A DNA stretch of 64,000 bases from Sporobacter sp963663605 (GCA_963663605.2 CAXXVF010000002.1:2108001-2172000), one strand, 5' to 3'. Shown: positions 16,042 to 24,762, numbered from the stretch's first letter. Notes: a model not told the origin generated them from the letters alone. Made by a program: numbers and translations.

Positions 16042-16478
16042 TCCTTGTGATATACCTCGCTCATTCCGGCCACCTTCACCTCGATTGGCAGGACGATTTG
16101 AATCGGACTTTCGCCAAACCGCAGGACGGTGATTCTGTAGCTTGCCGTCAGAGTCACGCTGAACGCTTGCCGGAGCTGAATTTTGTTGCCTGAGAAGTAC
16201 ACAGCGTCAACCTGAACATCAATGTCCTCTAAGCTGTCGTTTGACATGCCGTTTATGATATTCATGGTTTCTGTCTCGTCGTATACTCCTATAACCTCGA
16301 TGCTGCGCACGACCCTGCGGCAAAGGTAGCTCGCGTTGTAGTATTGCATGATGTATATCATGCTCGATATGAGCGCCAAAAAGATTAAGACGAGCATGGC
16401 GGTCGTGAGCAGAAACGATACCGCTTCATCGCCTTTCTTGTCGCGCAGCAGACCCTTTATCTTGCCTAAAGCCGCCAT
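16038..16478 (-). CDS. TadE-like pseudopilin protein (first)
   Basis: A 146-residue protein with a short basic N-terminus, a hydrophobic helix (about residues 20-46, VSFLLTTAMLVLIFLALISSM) and an extracytoplasmic domain. The sequence LLRDKKGDEAVSF before the helix resembles the leader of TadE-like minor pilins, with Gly16-Asp17 as a possible processing point. Related proteins in Clostridia ICEs are annotated as DUF4320. It is packed between the pilin-like gene at 16494 and the second TadE-like gene, overlapping the latter by four bases. It probably forms part of the pilus tip or base (inference). Confidence 0.7.
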   Translation of the reverse strand: MAALGKIKGLLRDKKGDEAVSFLLTTAMLVLIFLALISSMIYIMQYYNASYLCRRVVRSIEVIGVYDETETMNIINGMSNDSLEDIDVQVDAVYFSGNKIQLRQAFSVTLTASYRITVLRFGESPIQIVLPIEVKVAGMSEVYHKE

Positions 16479-16493
16479 GCTGTAACTACCCCC

Positions 16494-16721
16494 TTACCAG
16501 TTGGCGTTGAGCTTCTGCTCCATGCTGTTGAAGATGCTCTGGAAGAAGCCGGGGAAGAAGGAATTTACCGCGAGGATAAGCAGCCCGATAATGACAACAG
16601 CGAGGATAATGCCGCCGATCGTATTGACCGCAAGCTCGCCCCTGTTGTCGCCGAGCAGCGACGCCGCCCTGACTGTGACGCTTCTTACCTTTTCTGTGAT
16701 TGTGTTTGCGATTTTTTTCAT
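16494..16721 (-). CDS. Flp-like pilin (DUF6133-like)
   Basis: A 75-residue candidate major pilin. Basic N-terminal region ends in LLGDNRGELAVNTIGG, followed by one long hydrophobic helix (IILAVVIIGLLILAVNSFF) and a short tail. The Gly-Glu in NRGELAV matches the class of Flp prepilin cleavage sites, in which the glycine is followed by a mature start with glutamate at position +5. I start at 16721 because AAAAGGAG lies just upstream; longer frames read into the TadC gene. It lies directly before the TadC-like gene and is the natural substrate of the peptidase at 15194. Confidence 0.75.
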   Translation of the reverse strand: MKKIANTITEKVRSVTVRAASLLGDNRGELAVNTIGGIILAVVIIGLLILAVNSFFPGFFQSIFNSMEQKLNANW

Positions 16722-16734
16722 TCTATTTCTCCTT

Positions 16735-17613
16735 TTAGTATAGATTTTGGAAATTATTGATAACGTACACGACGAGGACATACATAACGATGGCGACGCA
16801 GACGGCGACGGCGGGCATAAACGTCCCGCGCATTTTCGCCGGTCTGAGCGACAGCTCCTTCCTGATGCCTTCTCTGGCTTGACGCGCCATATCATCAGCC
16901 ATAAACTCAAGCGCCGCCGTCTGATCTATTCCCAGGCTCATATCCCGGAGCGCGCCGCATAGGCGGAACGCCTCCGAGGTGCCGAGCCTGCTTTCAAAAT
17001 GGAGCAGCGCGGACTGGGTGTTGCCCGCCTTCATCTCCGCGATCAGAATGTCAAGCTCCTCGCCCAGCTCCGCTCCCGCAACCCTCCTGTAAGAGGCTAT
17101 CGCGTTTAGCAGGTCTCGGTCGCTTTGCAGTCTTCGGCTGAGAGTGCGGATAAAGCGGGGGATTTCCCGCGCGATGAGCTGCTCCTGCTTTTTGACCCTT
17201 TCACCAAGGGAGCTGTGCTGCTTTAGAAGGGCGTAGGCAGTCAGCGGGAACGCCAGCAGAACGCCGAAATAAAAGTGAAAAAGGGCGCATATCCCGATCA
17301 GGCAGACTCCGCTAAAGATAATCAGATATTTCTGTGCCGTATACTCCCGCGGAGTGATAGAAAGCCCCGCCTTGGAAAGCCTCCTGTTCAGCCTCAGGGC
17401 GGCGCTTTCATCCAGATAGACCATCCTTGAAATACGGGACAACAAGCTTTTAGCAAAGGCTGTTTTCCAGATATCCAGGCGCCTGCGCTGCCATTTAGAC
17501 ATTTTTTTGAGCGTGTTTCGCCCTATAAACGAATGCCCCCGCGTTATGCAAAGGCTGTTCGCCGCATAAAACACGAGGGCAAGGATCAGTACTAAAGTCA
17601 GTATAATCAGCAT
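16735..17613 (-). CDS. TadC-like pilus assembly protein
   Basis: A 292-residue inner-membrane protein of the GspF/T2SSF family. It has an N-terminal membrane segment, two more near residues 90-125, a cytoplasmic helical domain (SSLGERVKKQEQLIAREIPRF), and a C-terminal pair (AVAVCVAIVMYVLVVYVI). The segment AGNTQSALLHFESRLGTSE is typical of the family's second cytoplasmic domain. TadC pairs with TadB to form the platform on which the CpaF ATPase acts. It lies next to the TadB-like gene, 12 bases away. Confidence 0.82.
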   Translation of the reverse strand: MLIILTLVLILALVFYAANSLCITRGHSFIGRNTLKKMSKWQRRRLDIWKTAFAKSLLSRISRMVYLDESAALRLNRRLSKAGLSITPREYTAQKYLIIFSGVCLIGICALFHFYFGVLLAFPLTAYALLKQHSSLGERVKKQEQLIAREIPRFIRTLSRRLQSDRDLLNAIASYRRVAGAELGEELDILIAEMKAGNTQSALLHFESRLGTSEAFRLCGALRDMSLGIDQTAALEFMADDMARQAREGIRKELSLRPAKMRGTFMPAVAVCVAIVMYVLVVYVINNFQNLY

Positions 17614-17625
17614 GGTTTTTCTCCC

Positions 17626-18519
17626 TTACATCAGCAGCGGCTTGTTTACCTTCATCGCTTTCACGACCGAGAACACCACAGCCGCCAGCAGGAGCAGTAT
17701 GAGCAGCTTGCCGATTGGAGAGGTGACAAGAATGACGTAGGCGGGATTCATCAGCACCCTGAAAATCATGGGAACAGAAAAGATAAGTATCAGCAGGGTG
17801 AAATACTCCCGCCATATGGCGAACATCGCGGTATCGGATTCCCGCTGAACCTCGTGCGCGTCATTCATCTCGTCGACAACCGTTTTGGCGACGTATTTCA
17901 GGCTCCTGTCACTTTGAGCCATGACCAGCGCGTCCACCCACTGGGAAAAGTAGCTGTTGTCCACCTGATTATTCATGCGCCGGAGCCCTTTTTCCACGCT
18001 GTTGTCAATGTAGGTTGTGTAGGCCAGAAGGTCGCGAAACGGCTGCGGGTACTCCAGCGCGTCCACGTTGTCTCGCACGGATTTTAGAAAATCCTCCGTT
18101 ACGATGTATGAGTTTGAGAGTATCATCATGGTTGAGCGAAGCTTATCCGCGCGGGCGCTCTTTGCCGCCGTTATCTTAAGGGCCAACACAAAAAGCGGCG
18201 AGACCGCGCCGAGACCGCCGGTGATTACGGCAACGAAGGTATCGCTGAAAAACAGCTTGCCGAGAGCGAAGCCGACTGCGCCGCCGAGTGCGGTCATTGT
18301 GTAATATACGGACCGAGGCATCCGCGCCGCCGCCGCAAGCTCCTTTTGGCGCTGGATTATTTTTGCCGCTATGCTCCGCTTTCTCAGCTTCATGGAAGCG
18401 GCTTTTTCCTTTTTTGACTTCTGTGCCTTATACGCGCCGCTAAGCGCCCTGTCCAAGCCGAAAAGCAGGAAGAGCGCGAGCACGGTCAGACAGAACACGC
18501 CGATGTAATAACTATGCAT
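17626..18519 (-). CDS. TadB-like pilus assembly protein
   Basis: A 297-residue inner-membrane platform protein. One N-terminal helix (SYYIGVFCLTVLALFLLFG), two more around residues 75-110, and a C-terminal pair (LLILIFSVPMIFRVLM; LLILLLLAAVVFSVVKA) flank a cytoplasmic domain that includes DNVDALEYPQPFRDLLAYT. Size, topology and pairing with the TadC-like gene support TadB. The start is the ATG at 18519, with AAAGGAG ten bases upstream; it overlaps the stop of the ATPase gene by eight bases. Longer starts would run into the ATPase frame. Confidence 0.82.
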   Translation of the reverse strand: MHSYYIGVFCLTVLALFLLFGLDRALSGAYKAQKSKKEKAASMKLRKRSIAAKIIQRQKELAAAARMPRSVYYTMTALGGAVGFALGKLFFSDTFVAVITGGLGAVSPLFVLALKITAAKSARADKLRSTMMILSNSYIVTEDFLKSVRDNVDALEYPQPFRDLLAYTTYIDNSVEKGLRRMNNQVDNSYFSQWVDALVMAQSDRSLKYVAKTVVDEMNDAHEVQRESDTAMFAIWREYFTLLILIFSVPMIFRVLMNPAYVILVTSPIGKLLILLLLAAVVFSVVKAMKVNKPLLM

Positions 18520-19930
18520 AATCTCGCTCCTTTCTTGCGGCATCGGGGAACAGTCTCAAAAGCTCCGTTTCCGGCACGCCGTTGTCGCGCAGGCGGGAAA
18601 AAAGAACGGGCGATATACAACCCGTTCTCTGGTGCTCGCCGTGAATCTTCACGACTTTTCCGTGCCCGTCGCGCTCGGTTTCCCTTATCACGAATTTAAA
18701 CAGTGTGCTGCCGATGAGCTTTCCGTTATCCACGCCCGTGGCCTCGAAGATTTCCATGTACTTTCGGCTGTTGTCACGAAGCTGTTTTTTGAATACCATG
18801 ACAGGCCACGCACCGGCACAGATTTCAAGAAGCCGCTCATCCGACAGGCCTGTCCGAGCCGTCACGCACATGGACACGAGCCGCTTGTACGCGTCGCGGG
18901 CGTTGTCGGCGTGAAAGGCCGTGAGGATTGTATGCCCTGTCTGCCCGGCGATCGCCGCCTGGTACGCCGCGCCGTCGCGCACCTCGGCGGGAACGATGAG
19001 CGAGGGGTTAAATCGCAGGGAACCGACTATGAGGTCGAGCATAGTGATTGGGTTCGGCGCGGGCTTCGTCGTCGTATGGAGTACCCGCGCGGGTCTGTCG
19101 TTCGCGGTGTCGTAGCTTAGCAAATTCAGCTCGCGGCTGTCCTCGATAACGAACACACGGTTGTTGTAATCCTCGTTTCGGCGTATGTACTCGTTGAGCA
19201 AAAACGCCTGATCGGTCGTTTTGCCGGAGCCCGTGCTGCCGGAAAGTCCAATTGAAATGCTGTTGCACAGGCACAGGGTAAGAAAATCCAGCATTTCCGC
19301 TGTTGCCGAGCCCGAGTCGAGCAGTTGGCCTCTCGTAATACTGCTCTGGCTTTGCTTTCTGATGGACGCGATCACGCCGCACTCCGGTGGCACGGCCGGC
19401 GGGATCATCGCCGAAATACGAGTGCCGCCGCCGATATAGCTGTCCACGCGGGGTGTCTGGTTGTCCAAAAGCATACCGCCCATACGCACCATGCGCTTGA
19501 CCATATCCAGCGCGGCCTCGGGCGTGGGAAACGCTTTATCGTTACAGAGGTATCTGACATGGTCGGGGTAGGTTATCTCAATGAGACCATAGCCGTTTAT
19601 ATTCACTTCCTCCACATTCGGATTGTGGAGATATTCGGTCAGTATCCCAAGCCCCGCCATGTCCTGATAGATTTTCTCCACCAGCGTCTCCTGCTCGAAT
19701 TCCTGTCCCGCAAGCTCCTGTACGCAGTATTTAAGAATAAGCGCTTTCAGCGTCTTCGCCGCTTCCGGGCTGTCGAGCGCCGAGGCGAGCTCTCCGGAGT
19801 TCTTTTCGGCAATCACCGTCCGCACGATATCCAGAAGCCGGACATAGCTGAATTTATCCGCCTGGCTCTCCGGCACGGTGCTGCTCGTCGCCTGTACGAC
19901 GGATAGAAATTCGGTTGATGTAATGCTCAT
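18512..19930 (-). CDS. CpaF/TadA-type secretion ATPase
   Basis: A 472-residue hexameric ATPase that drives Tad pilus assembly and disassembly. Walker A is GSTGSGKT at residues 231-238. Downstream are VIEDSRELN (an Asp-box-like acidic strand), the Walker B-type strand PSLIVPAEVRDGAAYQAAIA and a His-box TGHTILTAFHADN. The N-terminal part carries the NVEEVNINGYGLIEI signature of CpaF-like ATPases. It is the largest gene of the Tad module and lies between the TadB-like and TadZ-like genes with short overlaps. The genes work as a unit: this enzyme needs the TadB/TadC platform and the CpaB and TadZ proteins encoded beside it. Confidence 0.92.
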   Translation of the reverse strand: MSITSTEFLSVVQATSSTVPESQADKFSYVRLLDIVRTVIAEKNSGELASALDSPEAAKTLKALILKYCVQELAGQEFEQETLVEKIYQDMAGLGILTEYLHNPNVEEVNINGYGLIEITYPDHVRYLCNDKAFPTPEAALDMVKRMVRMGGMLLDNQTPRVDSYIGGGTRISAMIPPAVPPECGVIASIRKQSQSSITRGQLLDSGSATAEMLDFLTLCLCNSISIGLSGSTGSGKTTDQAFLLNEYIRRNEDYNNRVFVIEDSRELNLLSYDTANDRPARVLHTTTKPAPNPITMLDLIVGSLRFNPSLIVPAEVRDGAAYQAAIAGQTGHTILTAFHADNARDAYKRLVSMCVTARTGLSDERLLEICAGAWPVMVFKKQLRDNSRKYMEIFEATGVDNGKLIGSTLFKFVIRETERDGHGKVVKIHGEHQRTGCISPVLFSRLRDNGVPETELLRLFPDAARKERDYA

Positions 19931-20634
19931 GTATTTATCACCTCATAAATCCGACTTAACGCTTCTCGATACAGCCTGCCCTTTTTACCGGCAAGTCCAT
20001 AGATAAGCCGCCGCTCGTTTTGCAAAAGGGTCGCCTGGGCAATATGCGGTATGGTGACGGCGGGGCTGACCTCCAGCAGCTCGTGCATGGCATTGTAGTC
20101 ATAGTCGGAGGTTGTCTCCGTGCTGACATAAAACACCTTGTTACCGAGAGCCCTTATTGCCCTTGCGTTCGCACTGTACCAGACGGCGCACGAGGCCTGC
20201 CCGCCCATGCAGAGGGGAACGCTTGAAGCCTTGTTCATAGCCCAGGCCGCCGTGAGGCTGTTCGTCTCGGACGGGCAATCGACGACGACGTGATCAAAGG
20301 TGATGTCGCAGAGCTCCAGCAGCAGCTTGACCTGCTCGTCCGAGTAGCTGTCATCGAACGCGTCGGCGTTTGTCGGAGCGGCGAGGATATACAAAAGATC
20401 GCCGATTTTGAGGATGGTCTGCTTGAGATTGTCAAAGCCGCGGATTGCCGCCGCGAGGCTCCTGTTTCGTGGAATTTTCACGCCGAATATGGCGGACAGC
20501 TCGCTGAACGGCTCGGGTGAAATGAGACACACGCTTTTACCGCTCCGGCTGACGGCGTGGGCAAGATTAACGGCGAGAGTTGTTTTCCCGCTTCGGGGCG
20601 CCCCCCATATGGCATGGATGCCCACGTCATTCAC
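19927..20634 (-). CDS. TadZ/CpaE-like ParA-family ATPase
   Basis: A 235-residue P-loop ATPase. A Walker A GAPRSGKT occupies residues 11-18, and a hydrophobic strand followed by DHVVVDCPSETNS provides the likely Walker A' or B segment. TadZ/CpaE proteins localise the pilus machinery at the cell envelope. No receiver-like N-terminal domain is present, so this is a minimal ATPase version. The stop overlaps the CpaF start by four bases, and its start overlaps the CpaB-like stop by eight, so the three are probably cotranslated. A ParA-type partition role cannot be excluded, but the operon context favours TadZ. Confidence 0.78.
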   Translation of the reverse strand: MNDVGIHAIWGAPRSGKTTLAVNLAHAVSRSGKSVCLISPEPFSELSAIFGVKIPRNRSLAAAIRGFDNLKQTILKIGDLLYILAAPTNADAFDDSYSDEQVKLLLELCDITFDHVVVDCPSETNSLTAAWAMNKASSVPLCMGGQASCAVWYSANARAIRALGNKVFYVSTETTSDYDYNAMHELLEVSPAVTIPHIAQATLLQNERRLIYGLAGKKGRLYREALSRIYEVINT

Positions 20635-21331
20635 CCGCTTCCCGTAACGCTAAGTGCAGGGATTTTTCACGCTCCAGCCGTATGAGCGTTTTCGCCTGCT
20701 GCTCGTCGGCAATGAAAACGACGTAGGCAGGCGCAAAATCGTAATCCGACGCGTCCGCGCCCGGCGCGGCCTCCAGCTCCGCATCGAGGCCTGAAAGCGA
20801 CAACAGCCTGGCGTTTAACACCTCGTATACGCGCAAGGAGGATATGGCCAGATTGACCGCCGAGCCGCCGGATTCATCAGTTCCATATTCGTAAACGTCC
20901 ACCACGTCGCCATCGCGAAGCACGCCCGCGACACCCGACGAGGTAGTCGGGAAGCTGACGGTCAGCAGGTATTGTCCATCGCCGAGAGCCGCCCCCGCCC
21001 CCGTGATTTCCAGTTCATATTCTTCTATGGCGATGAAGCGGTCGCGCCAGAGATACTCGCCGGCGTAGACAGTCGAGACGGCAACCTGCCCGATTATTTG
21101 ATCCGCTTTTGTAACAACGTCGCCAGGCAGCCCATAAGAACCGACCTCGGAGACCGTCAGCATCGTATCGTCGATCACCGTGCCGCGCTCGACCGTCTGA
21201 TTAAGCCGCACGATTTCCGTGGTTGCGGACCGCGTCTCGTACAGCCGGGGCAGCAGGACAAACGCGAGTACGGACGCCATAACCAAACACGCCGCGCTGA
21301 TAAATATTCTGTTTTTTAATAGCTTCAACAT
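20627..21331 (-). CDS. CpaB/RcpC-like SAF-domain pilus protein
   Basis: A 234-residue protein with one N-terminal membrane helix (IFISAACLVMASVLAFVLL) and a SAF domain at about residues 40-105 (QTVERGTVIDDTMLTVSEVG, then AGEYLWRDRFIAIEE). CpaB-like proteins act in the outer-membrane or wall part of Tad systems; in a Gram-positive this copy probably guides the pilus through the wall. It is the first pilus gene after the ArdA-like gene on this strand. The C-terminal half contains LTVSFPTTSSGVAGVLRDGDVVDV, a typical SAF-family beta-rich stretch. Confidence 0.82.
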   Translation of the reverse strand: MLKLLKNRIFISAACLVMASVLAFVLLPRLYETRSATTEIVRLNQTVERGTVIDDTMLTVSEVGSYGLPGDVVTKADQIIGQVAVSTVYAGEYLWRDRFIAIEEYELEITGAGAALGDGQYLLTVSFPTTSSGVAGVLRDGDVVDVYEYGTDESGGSAVNLAISSLRVYEVLNARLLSLSGLDAELEAAPGADASDYDFAPAYVVFIADEQQAKTLIRLEREKSLHLALREAGE

Positions 21332-21343
21332 GGGTTTTTCTCC

Positions 21344-22513
21344 TTAATACATATTCATACCTGGCTCCTCCGGCTTCGGCGCAATAAGCTGCCCTCCGTC
21401 GTAACGGGAGAGCAGCCCATAGGAGGTCAGCCGCATTTCCTCGCCCAGCCGTTCATGTGCGTAAGCGTACATATTGACGTGTGGGCACAGAGCCTCAAAC
21501 TCGTCGCGGGGAAGAAGCTTTTGCAGATGGAGTACCGCCGCGTCCTGTTTTCCCGCCGCGCCGTACAGAAGGTTGTATTCATCAAGCCTGACGGCGATAG
21601 TCGCCGCCTGCTGAACGCTGTCGCAATCCGTGGCTTCAAGTGCGGCCTTAAATTTACGGACGTCCTCATGCTCAAGGGCGGCGACGATCTTCGCGAGCTC
21701 GTTCAGCTCATGGAAATCCTCCAGAAAGCCGAATGCCTCTGACAGCTGGGGTATAGCGCTTTCATACCTTAAAAAGCAGCAGCCCTCGATATCGTCCGTG
21801 CCGAGCTCTTCAAACGCCGCGTTTATCTCTTCATCGGTCGCCGGGAGCCTTATCGTCACGGCGCACTGAGCGTTTTTCTCATCCGCTTCGGGGAGCTTCG
21901 CGATATCCAGGGCAAAAACATAGTCCGGCTTTTGCGGATAGGTGATATTATCACTGCTGTATATCTGCCTGATATCTCCGGGAATAACGTAACCGCCCGA
22001 CATAAAAATGCCGCCCTCGTCCGAGCGCGACCTTTGTCCCAGCTTTTCGGTGTCCAGCATTTCTATCATTTCCTCGCTCATGCCGCGAAGCCGCTCGTCG
22101 TAGAAGCCGTTTTCCAGATAAAAAGCGCCGAGCGCCCTGTCGTCGCGCACGTTGTACGCGATCTGGCAGTCGTCCGTGCTGTAAGTCATATTGATCAGCC
22201 GTTCAAGCCGGATGGGTTCGCAGCCTGTTTCAACGCTGTCCCGCGCGACGAGCCCTTCGAAGCAGTCCCGCTGCCAGTCGTCAAGCTCCGAGAGCCGCTT
22301 TGCCAGCAGGTTCAGTTCGAACAGGTTCGCCGACTCGGGGATAAACTGCGGTAGATAGTCCTTCTCGCATTGATGGACCGTCACCGAATAGATATCCCTT
22401 TCGTTTACAATACGCGCCCTTTCGAGCGCGTCCAGCAGCTCCGCGTCGGTGGCCGGAAGCTTCAGCGCCGCGGAGGCATTGAAGCCGGGCCGGCTCAGAT
22501 ATACCTCAAACAT
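21344..22513 (-). CDS. ArdA-like antirestriction protein (first copy)
   Basis: A 389-residue acidic protein with two repeats of an ArdA-like module. The first contains SANLFELNLLAKRLSELDDW (about residues 60-79); the second contains FHELNELAKIVAALEHEDV. ArdA proteins are DNA mimics that block type I restriction, and the many glutamates and aspartates here fit a mimic. It begins with MFEVYLSRPGFNASAALK, a domain seen in related ICE proteins. It is the first gene after a terminator at 22531, upstream of the Tad genes, so its own promoter probably lies just before it. A paralogue is encoded at 23366. Confidence 0.72.
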   Translation of the reverse strand: MFEVYLSRPGFNASAALKLPATDAELLDALERARIVNERDIYSVTVHQCEKDYLPQFIPESANLFELNLLAKRLSELDDWQRDCFEGLVARDSVETGCEPIRLERLINMTYSTDDCQIAYNVRDDRALGAFYLENGFYDERLRGMSEEMIEMLDTEKLGQRSRSDEGGIFMSGGYVIPGDIRQIYSSDNITYPQKPDYVFALDIAKLPEADEKNAQCAVTIRLPATDEEINAAFEELGTDDIEGCCFLRYESAIPQLSEAFGFLEDFHELNELAKIVAALEHEDVRKFKAALEATDCDSVQQAATIAVRLDEYNLLYGAAGKQDAAVLHLQKLLPRDEFEALCPHVNMYAYAHERLGEEMRLTSYGLLSRYDGGQLIAPKPEEPGMNMY

Positions 22514-22530
22514 TGGTTTCCTCCGTTCAC

Positions 22531-22559
22531 GAAAAGAGCATTGCCGCAGTCGGCAATGC
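22531..22559 (-). terminator. Terminator after the DUF4314 gene
   Basis: GCATTGCCG (22538-22546) pairs with CGGCAATGC (22551-22559), loop CAGT, followed on the minus strand by TCTTTTCG. It separates the DUF4314/ArdA block from the Tad block, although the T-run is imperfect. Confidence 0.65.
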
Positions 22560-22635
22560 CTCCGTTTTATTTATATAGATGGATGCTTTATATGATTTGA
22601 AATTAGGTAACGCGGAACCAAGCTTCAAACCAGCT

Positions 22636-23364
22636 TTACTCAAGCCGCATCCTCGGCTGTTGATTCCGCCATAACAGCACCTCGTCCTCGGTATAAAGCC
22701 GCCAGCCGTTATCGCCGCTCCAGAGGTGGACATACAGCTCTCCGGCAGGTGTTTTTATGGGGTGTTGCTCGAACGACTCGCCCCAGCCGTCTGCCGCCTG
22801 TCCGGTCACATAAGCCTCGAAGCTTTCCGTTTCCTCCGGCGTGAGTTCACCCGTGGACGTATACTCGACGACGCCCCAAAGCCAACCGGATATATTCTCA
22901 ACAGAGAACTCAGCGGAGCGAACTTTGTCATTTACTCCGTCTTTTTTGTGATACCAATTCATGATGCCCCGCTCTTTTTCCTCCGGCATGCGAAAGCGCG
23001 CGATAGTTGCGTTGATCGTGTCCGCGTAATCGGCCGCGGCGCAATTGTCTATTTCGGTGGGGTATTCCTCCAGATCCCCGTATTCATTGCGCTCATAGGT
23101 ATCGACAAAGAGCGGCATGTACAGCTTCATTTCCGTCAGCTTCGGCGCTATCACGCTGAAGCGGTCTTCCCCTGGAAGCAAGCTGAGTGTACGGCCATTG
23201 TCCCAAAGCATATGGATATTACAGGCGTCGTCGACAAAATCGACCGTTCCCTCCGTGCCGGGTGGCACCGAGGCATAGGGATCTTTCATCTCGTTAAGCT
23301 GGATGCGCGTACCGGGCGGGAATTGTTCCTTCATAAATTCCACCCATTTCGGATGCCGGTTCAT
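22636..23364 (-). CDS. DUF4314-domain ICE protein
   Basis: A 242-residue soluble protein. The N-terminal 70 residues (WVEFMKEQFPPGTRIQLNEM through NIHMLWDNGRTLSLLPGEDRF) match the DUF4314 family, a small beta-barrel-like domain common on Clostridia mobile elements. The C-terminal region (MKLYMPLFVDTYERNEYGD through SFEQHPIKTPAGELYVHLW) is a second conserved-looking domain that I cannot name. It lies one base after the second ArdA-like gene and shares its orientation. The three proteins here, two ArdA-like and this one, probably act together in evading host defence, though this is inference. Confidence 0.72.
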   Translation of the reverse strand: MNRHPKWVEFMKEQFPPGTRIQLNEMKDPYASVPPGTEGTVDFVDDACNIHMLWDNGRTLSLLPGEDRFSVIAPKLTEMKLYMPLFVDTYERNEYGDLEEYPTEIDNCAAADYADTINATIARFRMPEEKERGIMNWYHKKDGVNDKVRSAEFSVENISGWLWGVVEYTSTGELTPEETESFEAYVTGQAADGWGESFEQHPIKTPAGELYVHLWSGDNGWRLYTEDEVLLWRNQQPRMRLE

Positions 23365-23365
23365 T

Positions 23366-24544
23366 TCACATACCTCCCATCGTCATATTCATACGTTCTG
23401 TTTCGATTCCCGCCACTACTTCTTCAATGGAGACGAAGCCATGATAACTGACATAGCCGGTTGGTACGAACATCCCGTCTTCCTGCGAACTCCGTTCCTC
23501 GCCGTATTTCTTGAAATCGTAATAGCGGTCGAGTTCGCCGTCATACTCATAGTGGCCTGACTCTGCTATCATATAGCGACCATAGTCCTCAAGGCTGTGC
23601 ACATCGGGAACAAAATCAAAAAGGTCAAGCTGGCTTAATAGTTTCCTTGCCTGGGTAAGATCGGCTGGGGATACCATTTGAAGTGCCGCTTCCGCTTTCT
23701 GACGACAGCCGCCATCCAGTTCCTGAAAGCGTGCGCACAGATTGTTTAGCTCGTAGAGATTTTCTTCCGTGCCCATCAGGTCAATCAGCGCGGCAGGCAG
23801 TTCGCTGTCAACATACTGTAGTCGCATATCCTCATTCTGGATTCCAGCACGCAGCAGGGCGCGTTCAATCTGACAGTCCTCCGCCGGCAGGTACAGCCAT
23901 GCGATATCCCTGGTATCTTCCGGGAGACTTCGGTCTGTGACCGCCAAGGTCAGCAAGGTGTCGCCGCTATACCGGTAATCAGGGAAATACAGTCCATCAT
24001 AGGAAAGCTCCAGCTCCATGCCATTTTCGTAGACCACACCGTAAGGCGTGACGGTGCATTTCTCATTTAACAGAAGTGAATGGGCAGTGTTGCGGAAGTC
24101 CACTGATTTGAGATCATCCTCGGTCAGCCCGCCATGAAGGTTCATATAATGTTTCCGGCCAGTAGCAGTCAGGTCAGTAAAATCCTGAATGATAGTGACG
24201 CCCTGACAGCAAAAAGTCAGGTTGATGAGATCCGTCATATTGGAAAGGTCCTGGCTGATGGCTGCGCCTTGAAATTGGGCAAGCTCGTATTTATCGAAGC
24301 TCTCCAGCCGTTTGGCGAGATAATCAAGCTCATCTACGTTAATTTCTGTTTTCTCCAAGCGCTTGAGAATGGGGTAATCACCGCCAAGCTCTGAGACAAA
24401 GCAATCACGCACGGCGATACTTCCGATTTCGATAGACTGGAGGCTTTCGTAAATTCCAGCATAATCTCCATCTCTAATAGGAAAGCAAGCCGGTACGGGC
24501 GCCATATCCGGCCGGTTGCGGTTGGATAGTAACGTTTGTATCAT
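23366..24544 (-). CDS. ArdA-like antirestriction protein (second copy)
   Basis: A 392-residue acidic protein related to the product at 21344. It carries two ArdA-type cores: VDELDYLAKRLESFDKYE in the first half and ENLYELNNLCARFQELDG in the second. A central region reads CTVTPYGVVYENGMELELSYDGLYFPDY. The C-terminus contains EDGMFVPTGYVSYHGFVS, matching GGIFMSGGYVIPGDIRQIY in the paralogue, so both share domain order although it is rearranged. The start overlaps the stop of the small cysteine-rich gene by four bases. It is likely a DNA mimic or regulator against host restriction. Confidence 0.7.
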   Translation of the reverse strand: MIQTLLSNRNRPDMAPVPACFPIRDGDYAGIYESLQSIEIGSIAVRDCFVSELGGDYPILKRLEKTEINVDELDYLAKRLESFDKYELAQFQGAAISQDLSNMTDLINLTFCCQGVTIIQDFTDLTATGRKHYMNLHGGLTEDDLKSVDFRNTAHSLLLNEKCTVTPYGVVYENGMELELSYDGLYFPDYRYSGDTLLTLAVTDRSLPEDTRDIAWLYLPAEDCQIERALLRAGIQNEDMRLQYVDSELPAALIDLMGTEENLYELNNLCARFQELDGGCRQKAEAALQMVSPADLTQARKLLSQLDLFDFVPDVHSLEDYGRYMIAESGHYEYDGELDRYYDFKKYGEERSSQEDGMFVPTGYVSYHGFVSIEEVVAGIETERMNMTMGGM

Positions 24545-24762
24545 GTTTTCACCATCTTTCTTTTGCTATCAACTTTCTCCAGATGGGTCTTTAAACAATC
24601 ACCCTCAGCTGCGTAACACAGAAAGCCGTGAGAGGGATAAGTACAGTCGCCGCAGCTCGCGAATGGTCCGCATATTGGTTCGGGTGGCTCCGGTCTGCCA
24701 GTTACGAAGATCTCCGAATCGTAATAGGCTGTTTTATTATTCCTGCGGTATTGTACTAACAT
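24541..24762 (-). CDS. Small cysteine-rich ICE protein
   Basis: A 73-residue protein of unknown function. After MLVQYRRNNKTAYYDSEIFV it has five cysteines in PICGPFASCGDCTYPSHGFLCYAAEGDC, spaced C-x5-C-x2-C-x8-C-x6-C, which could bind zinc or an iron cluster. The start at 24762 is chosen for its AAGGAAG ribosome binding site; longer starts add residues that lie in the terminator region. Its last codons overlap the start of the second ArdA-like gene by four bases. It resembles small proteins in other Clostridia ICEs, but I cannot name the family. Confidence 0.6.
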   Translation of the reverse strand: MLVQYRRNNKTAYYDSEIFVTGRPEPPEPICGPFASCGDCTYPSHGFLCYAAEGDCLKTHLEKVDSKRKMVKT

